Below, in pieces: positions 22,925 through 30,128 of a DNA stretch of 30,957 nt (the stretch's first letter is position 1; each line of letters starts with the position of its first letter). Source of the DNA: JAHDCC01 sp964551835 (GTDB lineage: Bacteria > Actinomycetota > Acidimicrobiia > Acidimicrobiales > SZUA-35); NCBI GenBank assembly GCA_964551835.1, contig CAZKEM010000003.1:1-30957 (forward strand), read 5' to 3'. Below the pieces are notes generated by a model. It did not search any database and was not told the DNA's origin. It saw nothing but the letters and a program-made list of their open reading frames with translations. Both the position numbers and the translations under genes were made by a program.

Positions 22925-23995
22925 TCAGCCCTGAACAAACGCCTTAAGATCTTCCACTTTTTTGGTCACGTTTCCACCCTCGATCGCTTCGATCGAGAGT
23001 TCGACTCCCTCCGAAAGTGACCCAGCATGACCTGCAACTACCAGAGCGGCAGCCGCATTGAGAACCACGATGTCTCGTTTCGGGCCCTTTTCTTCACCGG
23101 ATAAGATCTCGGAGAAGATTTCGACATTGCGCATTCCGTTGCCTCCCGCCAGCCCATCGGTCGATGTAACCGGTGTGAGGCCGCCGTCTTCGCACCGAAT
23201 CTCCAGTTCGGCTATTCCATCAGCCGAGACATCGAACACATGGGAGGGTCCAGAAAGTGTCAATTCGTCGTAGCCTCTATGACCAGCCACAACCCATGCC
23301 CGTTGAACGTCGAGCTTCGCAACCGCATCGGCCATCTTTGAAGCCAACTCAATCGAAGATACTCCAATGACCTGGAAGGCCGGGCGTCCCGGGTGAACCA
23401 GCGGACCTAGGTAGTTAAAGATGGTCTGAATACCCAGCTGGCTGCGAGCTGGACCGACAAACCGCATCGCTGGGTGAAAAGTTCGAGCAAAGGCAAACCC
23501 GATACCGACCGAACCGACACATTGTTCCAACCGTTCCGGCTCTATGCCGATTCCGATGCCGAGAGAGTCCAAGAAATCAAAAGAGCCCGATGTTGACGAG
23601 GCTTTCTTATTACCGTGTTTACAGACGCTTGCTCCAGCGCCAGGAGTGACGAAACTTGTCATGATTGAGACGTTCAACGCGTGCTTTCGACGGCGAATCG
23701 ACCCTCCCGTTCCGACAAGGTCGACGGTTCCCGGCGGCAATGTTAACGGTTGGGCCGCATCGAGCATCGCCCGAGCAAGCCCAACTAGCTCAGACGGAGC
23801 TTCGCCCTTCATCCGCAGCCCGACCAGCAGTCCGGCCAGCTGGGCGTCGGTAGCTCGCCCTGCCAAAATGTCGGACAGCGCTGCGTGCCCCTGCGCGACG
23901 GTCAAGTCTTTACCGGCGACCACCTGGTCTAAAAGGGCAGGCCAACCACCCAGCGACCCAATTAACGGTTCATTCGGAGTATTCACCTTCAACAC
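22925..23995 (-). CDS. trpD: Anthranilate phosphoribosyltransferase TrpD with altered PRPP loop
   Basis: Second committed step of tryptophan synthesis: joins anthranilate to PRPP. The 356-residue product keeps most family motifs: Lys-His-Gly-Asn at 126-129, Ser-Ser-Thr-Ser-Gly-Ser, Phe-His-Pro-Ala-Met-Arg, Asn-Tyr-Leu-Gly-Pro-Leu and the metal-binding Asp-Glu at about 243-244 followed by Leu-Thr-Leu-Ser-Gly-Pro. The PRPP loop Gly-Thr-Gly-Gly at 95-98 is unusual: the next Asp is absent, replaced by Ser-Ile-Arg with a net gain of about two residues, before Arg-Lys-His-Ala-Leu-Asn. A TrpD-like paralogue with another substrate is therefore possible. GTG start at 23993-23995, other GTG three codons later. 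No other trp gene is adjacent. Confidence 0.82.
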   Translation of the reverse strand: MLKVNTPNEPLIGSLGGWPALLDQVVAGKDLTVAQGHAALSDILAGRATDAQLAGLLVGLRMKGEAPSELVGLARAMLDAAQPLTLPPGTVDLVGTGGSIRRRKHALNVSIMTSFVTPGAGASVCKHGNKKASSTSGSFDFLDSLGIGIGIEPERLEQCVGSVGIGFAFARTFHPAMRFVGPARSQLGIQTIFNYLGPLVHPGRPAFQVIGVSSIELASKMADAVAKLDVQRAWVVAGHRGYDELTLSGPSHVFDVSADGIAELEIRCEDGGLTPVTSTDGLAGGNGMRNVEIFSEILSGEEKGPKRDIVVLNAAAALVVAGHAGSLSEGVELSIEAIEGGNVTKKVEDLKAFVQG

Positions 23996-24114
23996 AATAT
24001 CGGTTGTACGATCACACGGCGACCGCAGCGTTCGGACGACAGACCAGGTGAAACGTGTTCAAATATTTACGTTCTCCAAGGCACGCCATACAAACACGAC
24101 TATCATGGCCGCTT

Positions 24115-24483
24115 GGGTGAGTTGACCGGGTGACCGCGGTGTTAGGCACATACCTACCACTGAGGAAGGTCGGGGCTCCAAAGAACAGGGTGCTGGCTAA
24201 CGGCCAGTCGAAGAGATTCGCAGGAAAGTGCCACAGAAAACAAACCGCCAGCCGCTTCGGCGTCTGGTAAGGGTGAAAAGGTGCGGTAAGAGCGCACCAG
24301 CGGCCAAGGTGACTTGGTCGGCTAGGTAAACCCCACTCGGAGCAAGGTCAAGATGATGGGTGGGCTGTTCGTCCGCTCGGTACAAATCGGGCACTGTCAG
24401 GTGGACCGCATAGATGGATGGTCACCACGACGAACATGGCAACATGTCGTCGCACAGAACCCCGCCTACAGGTCAGCTCACCC
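24115..24483 (+). ncRNA. rnpB: RNase P RNA, bacterial type A
   Basis: Catalytic RNA that removes 5' leaders from pre-tRNAs. The conserved core reads in order: GAGGAAGGTCGGGGCTCC from about 24162 (P4 5' side), a GCTGGCTAACGGCCAG segment near 24191, an AGGGTGAAAAGGTGCGGTAAG segment with AGAGCGCACCAGCG near 24267-24302, GGTAAACCCCACTCGGAGCAAGG near 24326, and ACAGAACCCCGCCTACAG (P4 3' side) near 24454. I set the ends from helix P1: 24115-24127 pairs with 24471-24483 over 13 base pairs with one G-U. Length 369 is normal. It is transcribed opposite to trpD and to the membrane-protein gene at 24506, which has its stop only 23 bases after P1. Confidence 0.93.
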
Positions 24484-24505
24484 AGACAAACGATTGCTCT
24501 ACTAG

Positions 24506-24991
24506 CTAGCGAAAGACCGACCGGCTCAGCTGGCCGGTTCGAACGAGCCGAGTTCGGTTCTCTTCCACGTTGAGGCCGTACCGCTTAAAGGCCACCACCC
24601 CTACACCAAGGGCAACTACTTCAAGGAAAATGGCTACGACCGGAACGATCGACGCTTCGGGAATATCGACATCGGCAATATTGCTACCAAAGAACGGCCA
24701 AAGGAGAAGATCATCGATTCGCCACGTGCCAGCGAGAACAAGATGCATAAAGAGCCCAATTGGCAGACCTAGCAACCGGCGACGTACAAGCCGTCGATTG
24801 ATGGTCGACATCATCACCACCGTTAAGACAAGTAACGGACACGCCATTGTGTGTAGGTACAACGGCGTCGGAGAAACTATCTCTACTAGGGGGATCATAG
24901 CCCCGAGCGCCACAATTCTTAAATCCATCATTGGGCTACGGAATACCTCAGCCACCAAGACCGGGGCGAGCACTAAAAACCACAGAAACAC
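24506..24991 (-). CDS. Multi-TM membrane protein of unknown function
   Basis: A 161-residue protein with about four hydrophobic segments (roughly 2-17, 25-39, 48-61 and 74-88, and a strong one at 116-134). An Arg-Arg-Leu-Val-Arg-Arg-Arg-Leu-Leu-Gly loop near 66-75, then Gly-Leu-Phe-Met-His-Leu-Val and Thr-Trp-Arg-Ile-Asp-Asp in the centre, look like the motif block of the family, but I cannot name it; an integral membrane metal-dependent-hydrolase-like fold is one possibility. GTG start 24989-24991 lies 3 bases after the zinc-ribbon gene stop, so it is probably translated from the same mRNA. The 3' end runs to within 23 bases of rnpB. Confidence 0.65.
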   Translation of the reverse strand: MFLWFLVLAPVLVAEVFRSPMMDLRIVALGAMIPLVEIVSPTPLYLHTMACPLLVLTVVMMSTINRRLVRRRLLGLPIGLFMHLVLAGTWRIDDLLLWPFFGSNIADVDIPEASIVPVVAIFLEVVALGVGVVAFKRYGLNVEENRTRLVRTGQLSRSVFR

Positions 24992-24994
24992 GGT

Positions 24995-25714
24995 TTATCG
25001 AACCAGTAGCCTTCCACATTCTTCGCACGTGATGTGTGTGTCTTCTCCCAGACGGGCTATGCGGTCGAGGGCAACCACGGACAGCTGGATGTGGCAGCCA
25101 TCGCACCCGCCATGGACCAGCTTGGCCACCGCGTGGCCTTCAAACTGAGGAGCCAGCTCCTCATAACGATCGAGCAGTCCGGCATCAGCGGCCGCGGCTT
25201 GGTCAACCCGTTTAGCTCGCTCTTGTTCGATTTTCGTATCAATCTCGGCGAGTGTTTCGTGCAACGTGTTTTCCACTTCAGAAACTCGTCCGTCTACCGC
25301 CGATGCCGTCGCCGATTTATCTTGCAGTTCGGCTTCAAGGCCGTCGGCCTCTTCCATGCGCTCTAGCAGGTCGTCTTCGAACGCGTCTTGTTTCTCTTGG
25401 TACCCCGCGACCTCTTCTTCGAGAGCCATTAACTCGTTCGCTGCGGTCACCGCTCCCCCGTAGAGTTTCGCCTGGGAGGCTTCCCGCTTCGTCGTCAATT
25501 CAGCTATCCGATGTTGAAGTTGACGTTGTTGCTGGGCAATTTCTTCGACGTTGTTTTCAACCAATGACACGTCGTCTCTGGCTCTTACCGCCTGGTGCTT
25601 GGCCTCAGCCAACAATGTCCGAAGATCATGGTTGGCGTGTTGATGGGTGAGCTGACGAATCTTCAAATCGGTAGCTTGTAAATCCAGAATCTTTTCGTAG
25701 GCGTCGGTGGCCAT
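24995..25714 (-). CDS. CdsZ-type coiled-coil protein with C4 zinc ribbon (DUF164)
   Basis: A 239-residue protein with about 190 residues of helical hairpin coiled coil, then a zinc ribbon at the end: Cys204-xx-Cys207 in Gly-Gly-Cys-Asp-Gly-Cys-His and Cys230-xx-Cys233 in Thr-Cys-Glu-Glu-Cys-Gly-Arg-Leu-Leu-Val-Arg. This layout defines the CdsZ/DUF164 family (mycobacterial Rv2229c, Helicobacter HP0958). HP0958 acts as a chaperone and RNA-binding factor for flagella, but the actinobacterial role is not established and there are no flagellar genes here. A Tyr-Gly-Gly-Ala-Val-Thr-Ala-Ala-Asn-Glu-Leu turn near residue 85 is the conserved hairpin tip. ATG start near the PBP stop, with three bases between. 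Confidence 0.9.
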   Translation of the reverse strand: MATDAYEKILDLQATDLKIRQLTHQHANHDLRTLLAEAKHQAVRARDDVSLVENNVEEIAQQQRQLQHRIAELTTKREASQAKLYGGAVTAANELMALEEEVAGYQEKQDAFEDDLLERMEEADGLEAELQDKSATASAVDGRVSEVENTLHETLAEIDTKIEQERAKRVDQAAAADAGLLDRYEELAPQFEGHAVAKLVHGGCDGCHIQLSVVALDRIARLGEDTHITCEECGRLLVR

Positions 25715-25717
25715 CTA

Positions 25718-27358
25718 CTACCCTTCCGGTTCAGCGACCGGTTCTGGAGGCGGTGTAGCTTCCGGTGCGACCGGCGGCTCCTCTTCGCCTCCGCCGTCGC
25801 CACCGCCGTCGTCTGGAGGTGGGCCAGGGCGTCGCAGGCAGTCGGGTCGTCCATCGTTGTTACTGTCGACCAAGACCGGAGTACCTGTGCCCTCACGACC
25901 GCCGCTACAGAAATCTACTTCGCCTTTAACCTTAAGATTTCGGTTTCCACGGCTAGGCCCTTCAGATTCTGGAAACGCCTTTTTTTCAAGACCCTCATGG
26001 ATCTTGCCCATGTAGTCGCCCCAAATTTCGGCGGGCTTGCGGCTCCCCTGCTGGGCTCTTCCGTTTAGGATCACTCGCTTCTTCAAGTCGGGGTGGCCAA
26101 TCCACACTGCGGTTGCGTAATATTCGGTGTATCCGACAAACCAAACATCTTCGGCATTCTGAGCAGTACCCGTCTTACCAGCAGCCGGATGCCCATTCAT
26201 GCGCTTCGGCACCTGGAAGCGCCCCGTCCCACTGACTACGTTACTCTCCAACACTTCCGTAATTTTGCGAGCCGATTGAACTTCAAGTGCCTTAGTCGGC
26301 TGCTGCTCATGTTCATAGATCGTGTTTCCTTCGCTGTCCTCGACCCGTTCGATGTACCACGGCTTGTTGTACATGCCATCGTTACCCATGGCCGCATAGC
26401 CACCAGCCATCTCAATCGGATGTACCTCGGACGCACCCAGAGGAAGAGCCAAACCTGGGTTCAGCTCGGTGGTGACCCCCAGCCTTTTAGACACCTTTAC
26501 TACCTCATCGTTACCGACGATCTGACCCAAACGAACAAACCCACAGTTGCTTGACACCCGGATCATACTCGCTATCGATCCGACGCCAGAACTAGATCCG
26601 CGAACCACATACGGGTTGGGGGATCCTCCAGGGTTAGAAAAAGTACACGGGCTATCGCCGCGAACGGTGTCGCTTGGTTCGAAGCCGTTCTCGAACAGCG
26701 CCGCCATTACGAAGGTTTTCATGGTCGAACCGGGTTGACGGAGCCCCTGAGTAGCCAAGTTAAACTGGTCCCTTTGAAATTCGGAACCACCGATTAGAGC
26801 GCGGACAGCCCCGGTGTGGGTGTCCATAGTGGCCATGGCCATGGTAAAGCCATCATCGTTTTGAGGCAGAAGTTCCGCCCTGGTCGCCTCGGCTTGTTTC
26901 TGTGCCTTGGGGTCAAACGTCGTGTAGATCTTTAGGCCACCACGGTAGATCAGGTTGAACCGGTCGGCTCCGTCACCGCCAAGAATCGTTTCATCCTTCA
27001 GTAAGGCCTCAAGCGCTTCACGGACGAAGTAATCGGTCGGCTTTGTTGGAGGCCCCTGGCGTTCTGCTGGTAGCGGCTCGGCATCGTAGATCTCGGCCTC
27101 TTCTCGTGTGATGAGGTCCACGGTGACCAAACGGTTCAGTATGATCTTCCGACGTTCGCGGGCCGCTTCAGGGTTCAACGTTGGGTCAAACCCGTTCGGG
27201 TTTTTGATCAATCCGGCGAGAAGCGCCGCTTCAGCCCAACCGAGTTCGGCTGCTTCGTCGTAATCCCAATACGTCTCAGCGGCCGCTTGAACCCCGTATG
27301 CGCCAGAGCCGAAGTAGACCGTATTTAGGTAACGTTCGAGGATTTCGTCCTTGGTCAT
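25718..27358 (-). CDS. C-terminal fragment of the class A PBP (rest of GT51, transpeptidase, acidic Pro/Gly tail)
   Basis: This is the open part after the stop, if translation restarted at ATG 27356-27358. The 546 residues start in Met-Thr-Lys-Asp-Glu-Ile-Leu-Glu-Arg-Tyr-Leu-Asn, the third GT51 motif, and include a complete transpeptidase (Ser211-Thr-Met-Lys, Ser-Ser-Asn at 269-271, Lys395-Thr-Gly). No ribosome binding site precedes this ATG, and the fragment would have no membrane anchor. The C-terminus has an Asp-Ser-Asn-Asn-Asp-Gly-Arg-Pro-Asp loop like a calcium-binding type 3 repeat, then a Gly/Asp/Glu/Pro tract of about 40 residues. Confidence 0.7.
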   Translation of the reverse strand: MTKDEILERYLNTVYFGSGAYGVQAAAETYWDYDEAAELGWAEAALLAGLIKNPNGFDPTLNPEAARERRKIILNRLVTVDLITREEAEIYDAEPLPAERQGPPTKPTDYFVREALEALLKDETILGGDGADRFNLIYRGGLKIYTTFDPKAQKQAEATRAELLPQNDDGFTMAMATMDTHTGAVRALIGGSEFQRDQFNLATQGLRQPGSTMKTFVMAALFENGFEPSDTVRGDSPCTFSNPGGSPNPYVVRGSSSGVGSIASMIRVSSNCGFVRLGQIVGNDEVVKVSKRLGVTTELNPGLALPLGASEVHPIEMAGGYAAMGNDGMYNKPWYIERVEDSEGNTIYEHEQQPTKALEVQSARKITEVLESNVVSGTGRFQVPKRMNGHPAAGKTGTAQNAEDVWFVGYTEYYATAVWIGHPDLKKRVILNGRAQQGSRKPAEIWGDYMGKIHEGLEKKAFPESEGPSRGNRNLKVKGEVDFCSGGREGTGTPVLVDSNNDGRPDCLRRPGPPPDDGGGDGGGEEEPPVAPEATPPPEPVAEPEG

Positions 27359-27412
27359 TTGACGTTCGAGTCGGAGAGCAAAAAAGGCCTCGGTGGCTTT
27401 ACGGTCTAGACT

Positions 27413-27853
27413 CTACTCATTTGTGAGCACAGCGTTCTTAATCAACTGCTGTGTGATCGTCGACCCGCCCTGCTCAATACCTCCGGCGCTTACGTTCTCG
27501 ACGAAAGCTCGGAACGTCCCCCGATAGTTGAGCCCATCGTGAACATAAAAATCAGAATCTTCAACAGCCAATATTGCATCGATTACCGTCCTCGGAACTT
27601 CGTCGAGACCTATTGGTTCACGATTCTCGTCCTCTTTAAGAAGGGTCAAAAATTGCCCGTCGGCGGCAAACATCGAAGATCGTTCCGCCAACGTATTCAG
27701 TTCGACTGCTGGCGCTTCGCCTTGCCTAGCATCGAGCGCCACGCCAACTTGGGGCACGGCCGTAAATACGGTCACCGTGGCGATTAACGCCAAAGCGATC
27801 ATCATCAAACCGAGCGAGCTTAACCTTTTTGCCAGCTGAAGACTCCGAAGCAC
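27413..27853 (-). CDS. N-terminal fragment of the class A PBP (membrane anchor and first half of GT51)
   Basis: This is the part before the TAG: 146 residues. It contains the transmembrane anchor (about 15-36) and the first GT51 motifs including Glu98, but lacks the second catalytic Glu region and the transpeptidase, so alone it should not polymerise glycan. The ATG at 27851-27853 overlaps no other gene and follows a 129-base spacer after the gene at 27983. Confidence 0.75.
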   Translation of the reverse strand: MLRSLQLAKRLSSLGLMMIALALIATVTVFTAVPQVGVALDARQGEAPAVELNTLAERSSMFAADGQFLTLLKEDENREPIGLDEVPRTVIDAILAVEDSDFYVHDGLNYRGTFRAFVENVSAGGIEQGGSTITQQLIKNAVLTNE

Positions 27854-27982
27854 CTTTCCATCCTAACCCGGCAGCGCGCTCGCTTGCAGTCAATCAGGCT
27901 CGCCGAGACTCCATATATCTTGAATCGTCATCTACCAGCTGGTTCTCACTCAAGTTGTGAGTGAAACCACCCGGCAGCCTGC

Positions 27983-28942
27983 CTATTCATTCCCTATCTG
28001 AGGTAGGGGTGATGTTCCAGAGACACCAGCCAAACACGAGAATACGGCGCGAGCTGGACCGGCCAAATCAGCAGACGGCACAACGGACAACCCAATAAGC
28101 GGCGCTTCAGCTTCGTCTAACACCACTACCATGTTGACCGAATGACGGTCGAGGGATACCTGCCCGGCGTAGGCAACCTTGCACGGCACTTCGCAAAGGG
28201 CGGCGGCAGCGCTAGCCGTGGCCAACGGGGCAGATGAGGCTTCTCGTCGTTTGTGACGAGAAGCACCAGCCACCGCGATTTCGACATCGGCGATAGCCGT
28301 CTTTGCCCCCTGCTGGACCGACACCGAAACGTCGACACCTGGTAGCTCTGCTCCGTTCCCGCCAACGGCTACCGATACCGATCGGAGGAACCGTTCAAGG
28401 GTCTGCTGTTCGTCGATACCGATGGGTTCGGATCGCACCAAGGCCACAGAAAATACTGAAGCTCCGGAACGCAAGCAACAATTCCAGATGTGGACGTCAT
28501 CGATTTGATGTTGAACGCAACCCGAATCTCCGACCAAAGACTGCCAAAGACGGCCCACTATTTCAAACGAAGTGGAAGATGTATGTGACCAACTAGGCGG
28601 CAAATGGGCTGCCACAAGATCGGGAACACCATCTACGCCAACACTCGCCAACCATACAGCTTCAGCACCAAACTTTCCTGCTACTGCCCCAACCGCTGTA
28701 TCGGCCACAAACTGCCGTATCTCTCGAACCCCTTCGACGTGGTAACGTCCAAGTAGCTGAAGCAATCCGGAGTCAGCTTCAGCTACAAAGGAATCGCCGA
28801 GAATGCCGTCTAGGCCTCGCCCAAGGCCGCTATTCGGGCGGCTTGCCTGGCCCGACGTTCGACTTTCTATTGTCGCCACTTTACCTCTTGTGGTCATACT
28901 CTGAGGGTGCTTGGCAGCGTGCGTCGACTTTTTGGGCGGCAT
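27983..28942 (-). CDS. Protein of unknown function, possible GAF fold, with ParB-like N-terminal motif
   Basis: A 319-residue protein I cannot place in a family. The basic N-terminus (1-38) leads to Gly-Leu-Gly-Arg-Gly-Leu-Asp-Gly-Ile-Leu-Gly at 39-49, the same pattern as the ParA-contacting N-terminus of ParB proteins (Gly-Leu-Gly-Arg-Gly-Leu-Asp-Ala-Leu), but there is no ParB CTPase or helix-turn-helix after it. Residues of about 75-195 alternate strands and helices with Ala-Glu-Ala-Val-Trp-Leu-Ala-Ser-Val and Phe-Ser-Val-Ala-Leu-Val-Arg, consistent with a GAF-like fold. The C-terminal 120 residues form an Ala/Val-rich second domain. ATG at 28940-28942; Met16 is an alternative. Interaction with a ParA-type ATPase is a hypothesis. 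Confidence 0.6.
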   Translation of the reverse strand: MPPKKSTHAAKHPQSMTTRGKVATIESRTSGQASRPNSGLGRGLDGILGDSFVAEADSGLLQLLGRYHVEGVREIRQFVADTAVGAVAGKFGAEAVWLASVGVDGVPDLVAAHLPPSWSHTSSTSFEIVGRLWQSLVGDSGCVQHQIDDVHIWNCCLRSGASVFSVALVRSEPIGIDEQQTLERFLRSVSVAVGGNGAELPGVDVSVSVQQGAKTAIADVEIAVAGASRHKRREASSAPLATASAAAALCEVPCKVAYAGQVSLDRHSVNMVVVLDEAEAPLIGLSVVPSADLAGPARAVFSCLAGVSGTSPLPQIGNE

Positions 28943-29013
28943 TTCTACTGAATAATCGATAGAGGCGACACTACACCCCGCGAGACCGCCATAGAGGTAA
29001 ATGATCCGAAATA

Positions 29014-29039
29014 TATCAACATCTATTTGCTAGTTGATA
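29014..29039. repeat. Inverted repeat TATCAAC/GTTGATA upstream of the GAF-like gene
   Basis: Perfect 7-base arms at 29014-29020 and 29033-29039 with a 12-base loop, in the AT-rich spacer 28943-29055 between the protease stop and the start of the downstream minus-strand gene. It could be an operator for that gene or a weak terminator of the protease mRNA; the run after it on the minus strand (TATTTCGG) is only slightly U-rich. Confidence 0.4.
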
Positions 29040-29055
29040 CAGACTCAAGAACCTT

Positions 29056-29748
29056 CTATTTATTCAAACATATCGATGTTTGTCTATTCATATTGCTGTA
29101 CGTATCAACACGTTGAAGAGTAGATAGGGGCACAGCGACGGTGAGGTCTGTCGCTTGGTCGACGGCCATGAGTAACCCGACCACATCACCATTTCGATCT
29201 AGAACTGGACCTCCGGAAAAACCTGGAACGGTCGGCTCACTCAACAACATGATCTCACCGTTATAGCCGTACGGCTGGCCGTCGGTCACCACCTGTACCT
29301 CGGCTCGAACCGTCGTCAACTGGAGACCGTCCCGATACCCGACAAGAGATACGAGGGCACCCGAAGTTGGGGCATCTTTGGCGAGCGTCAATAGCGAACT
29401 CTCGCCCGCTTGGGCCGACGTCGCATCGAGTTCGGCGACATCCCAATCGGGGGAAACCCTTGTTTGTGTCCAGTCTAAATCAACGCCATCAACGACCCCA
29501 TGTTCCAACCCCACCACCAAATGCCGATTGGTTAAAACCCGTTCTTGTCCACCGACGTTAACTCGAGTGGCTGTACCTACCCGTCGTTCACCGCAGCCTT
29601 GCGCCTCAAGCCGCAGTACTGAACCTGGCGACGGCTCAACAACAACCTCGGCGGCCCCAGACCCAAGAGAACACCCGGATACAACCGCAGCAAGAACGAC
29701 AGTGACCAACCCGGTCAATCTTCGTTGATGCCACGTCCGCCGATCCAC
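29056..29748 (-). CDS. Secreted trypsin-like serine protease lipoprotein
   Basis: The 230-residue product has a signal peptide with lipobox Val-Val-Ser-Gly-Cys (lipidated Cys26) and a compact chymotrypsin-like domain. The triad is visible: His76 in Leu-Thr-Asn-Arg-His-Leu-Val, Asp103 in Asp-Trp-Asp-Val-Ala and Ser178 in Gly-Phe-Ser-Gly-Gly-Pro-Val. There is no PDZ domain, unlike HtrA proteases. It should act on the outer face of the membrane; substrates are unknown. The last 13 residues (from Ser-Asn-Met-Asn-Arg-Gln) lie beyond the normal domain end and coincide with a perfect hairpin at 29065-29082. GTG start 29746-29748, with no clear ribosome binding site. Confidence 0.85.
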   Translation of the reverse strand: MDRRTWHQRRLTGLVTVVLAAVVSGCSLGSGAAEVVVEPSPGSVLRLEAQGCGERRVGTATRVNVGGQERVLTNRHLVVGLEHGVVDGVDLDWTQTRVSPDWDVAELDATSAQAGESSLLTLAKDAPTSGALVSLVGYRDGLQLTTVRAEVQVVTDGQPYGYNGEIMLLSEPTVPGFSGGPVLDRNGDVVGLLMAVDQATDLTVAVPLSTLQRVDTYSNMNRQTSICLNK

Positions 29749-29931
29749 ATTTCAACGGTACACGCAGCGCCGTACGTCGAATCTGAGCAAGTCCACAGAG
29801 ACGATAGTCCATTTGGCTTAGGACGACCACCGTCTGGTCGGAGCCTTGTCGGTCGACACAATCTAGAACACGACAGATACACCGCTGTGTGCCGCAAAGT
29901 GGGAGAGGGTTTGTGTGTCCTCGGAAAAGCG

Positions 29932-30005
29932 TGGGCCCGGTGGGGCTCGAACCCACGACAAAGCGATTATGAGTCGCGTGCTCTAACCAACTGAGCTACG
30001 GGCCC
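29932..30005 (-). tRNA. tRNA with CAU anticodon (elongator Met or Ile2)
   Basis: A 74-base cloverleaf: acceptor stem GGGCCCG pairs with CGGGCCC, U8-A9 follow, the D arm is GCTCAGTTGGTTAGAGC, the anticodon loop is CTCATAA with a five-pair stem (GCGA/TCGC plus flanks), and the T arm contains GGGTTCGAGCCCC. The discriminator is A and no CCA is encoded. CAU can mean elongator Met or, with lysidine, Ile2; the GCGA stem resembles both actinobacterial Met and known Ile2 tRNAs, so I do not decide. A TilS-recognition analysis would separate them. Confidence 0.93.
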
Positions 30006-30128
30006 CACGTTTGGCTCACGCGTCACGATGACCTGTGCAAGCCGTCCGCCCAGTCTAAGGGGACGCACAATAGGTTGCGGTCAATAAAGTAAGAGTTCTT
30101 CTCATAGAATACGAGGAGAGGAACACCA
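30006..30128. promoter_or_regulatory. Divergent spacer between tRNA and kinase gene
   Basis: 123 bases that must carry the tRNA promoter (minus strand) and the kinase promoter (plus strand). The right half is AT-rich (30074-30112). Just before the kinase ATG is a strong purine-rich ribosome binding site, GAGGAGAGGA at about 30112-30121. No promoter boxes with standard spacing are clear. Confidence 0.35.

Larger units (their letters stand above)
25718..27853 (-). pseudogene. Class A penicillin-binding protein interrupted by an in-frame TAG
   Basis: Bifunctional peptidoglycan synthase: GT51 glycosyltransferase plus transpeptidase. Reading from ATG 27853 gives a cytoplasmic start, a membrane helix at about 15-36 and the GT51 domain with catalytic Glu98 in Ala-Val-Glu-Asp-Ser-Asp-Phe-Tyr and Gly-Gly-Ser-Thr-Ile-Thr-Gln-Gln. 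Codon 147 is TAG (27413-27415), immediately after Leu-Thr-Asn-Glu where relatives have Gln or Arg followed by Ser-Leu. The same frame then continues for 564 codons through the rest of GT51 (Glu-Arg-Tyr-Leu-Asn) and the transpeptidase, with Ser376-x-x-Lys379, Ser434-x-Asn436 and Lys560-Thr-Gly562. There is no frameshift, only the single stop. A CAG-to-TAG transition would explain it; error or population variant is equally possible. TAG ends other genes here, so recoding is unlikely. Confidence 0.85.

Noticed and set aside
23690..23730. Compensating frameshifts as the cause of the odd TrpD PRPP loop
   Set aside because: Reading the other two frames over this stretch does not restore Gly-Thr-Gly-Gly-Asp followed by Thr-x-Asn; one of them meets a stop.
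23544..24125. 193-codon plus-strand frame over the trpD start
   Set aside because: Mostly antisense to trpD with typical mirror composition and no motifs.
24197..24394. 65-codon minus-strand frame
   Set aside because: It lies antisense to the conserved RNase P RNA core, so the sequence pattern is explained by the RNA.
24520..24538. ACCGGC/GCCGGT hairpin as the rnpB terminator
   Set aside because: A real inverted repeat, but it lies within the facing coding sequence and has no following U-run, so I do not call it a terminator.
25718..27853. TAG read as an amino acid (recoding or pyrrolysine)
   Set aside because: TAG ends several intact genes in this window (lipoprotein, mtrA, dehydrogenase, dinB), and no recoding element is visible.
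29725..29994. 89-codon plus-strand frame
   Set aside because: It runs through the tRNA gene on the opposite strand and has no recognisable pattern.
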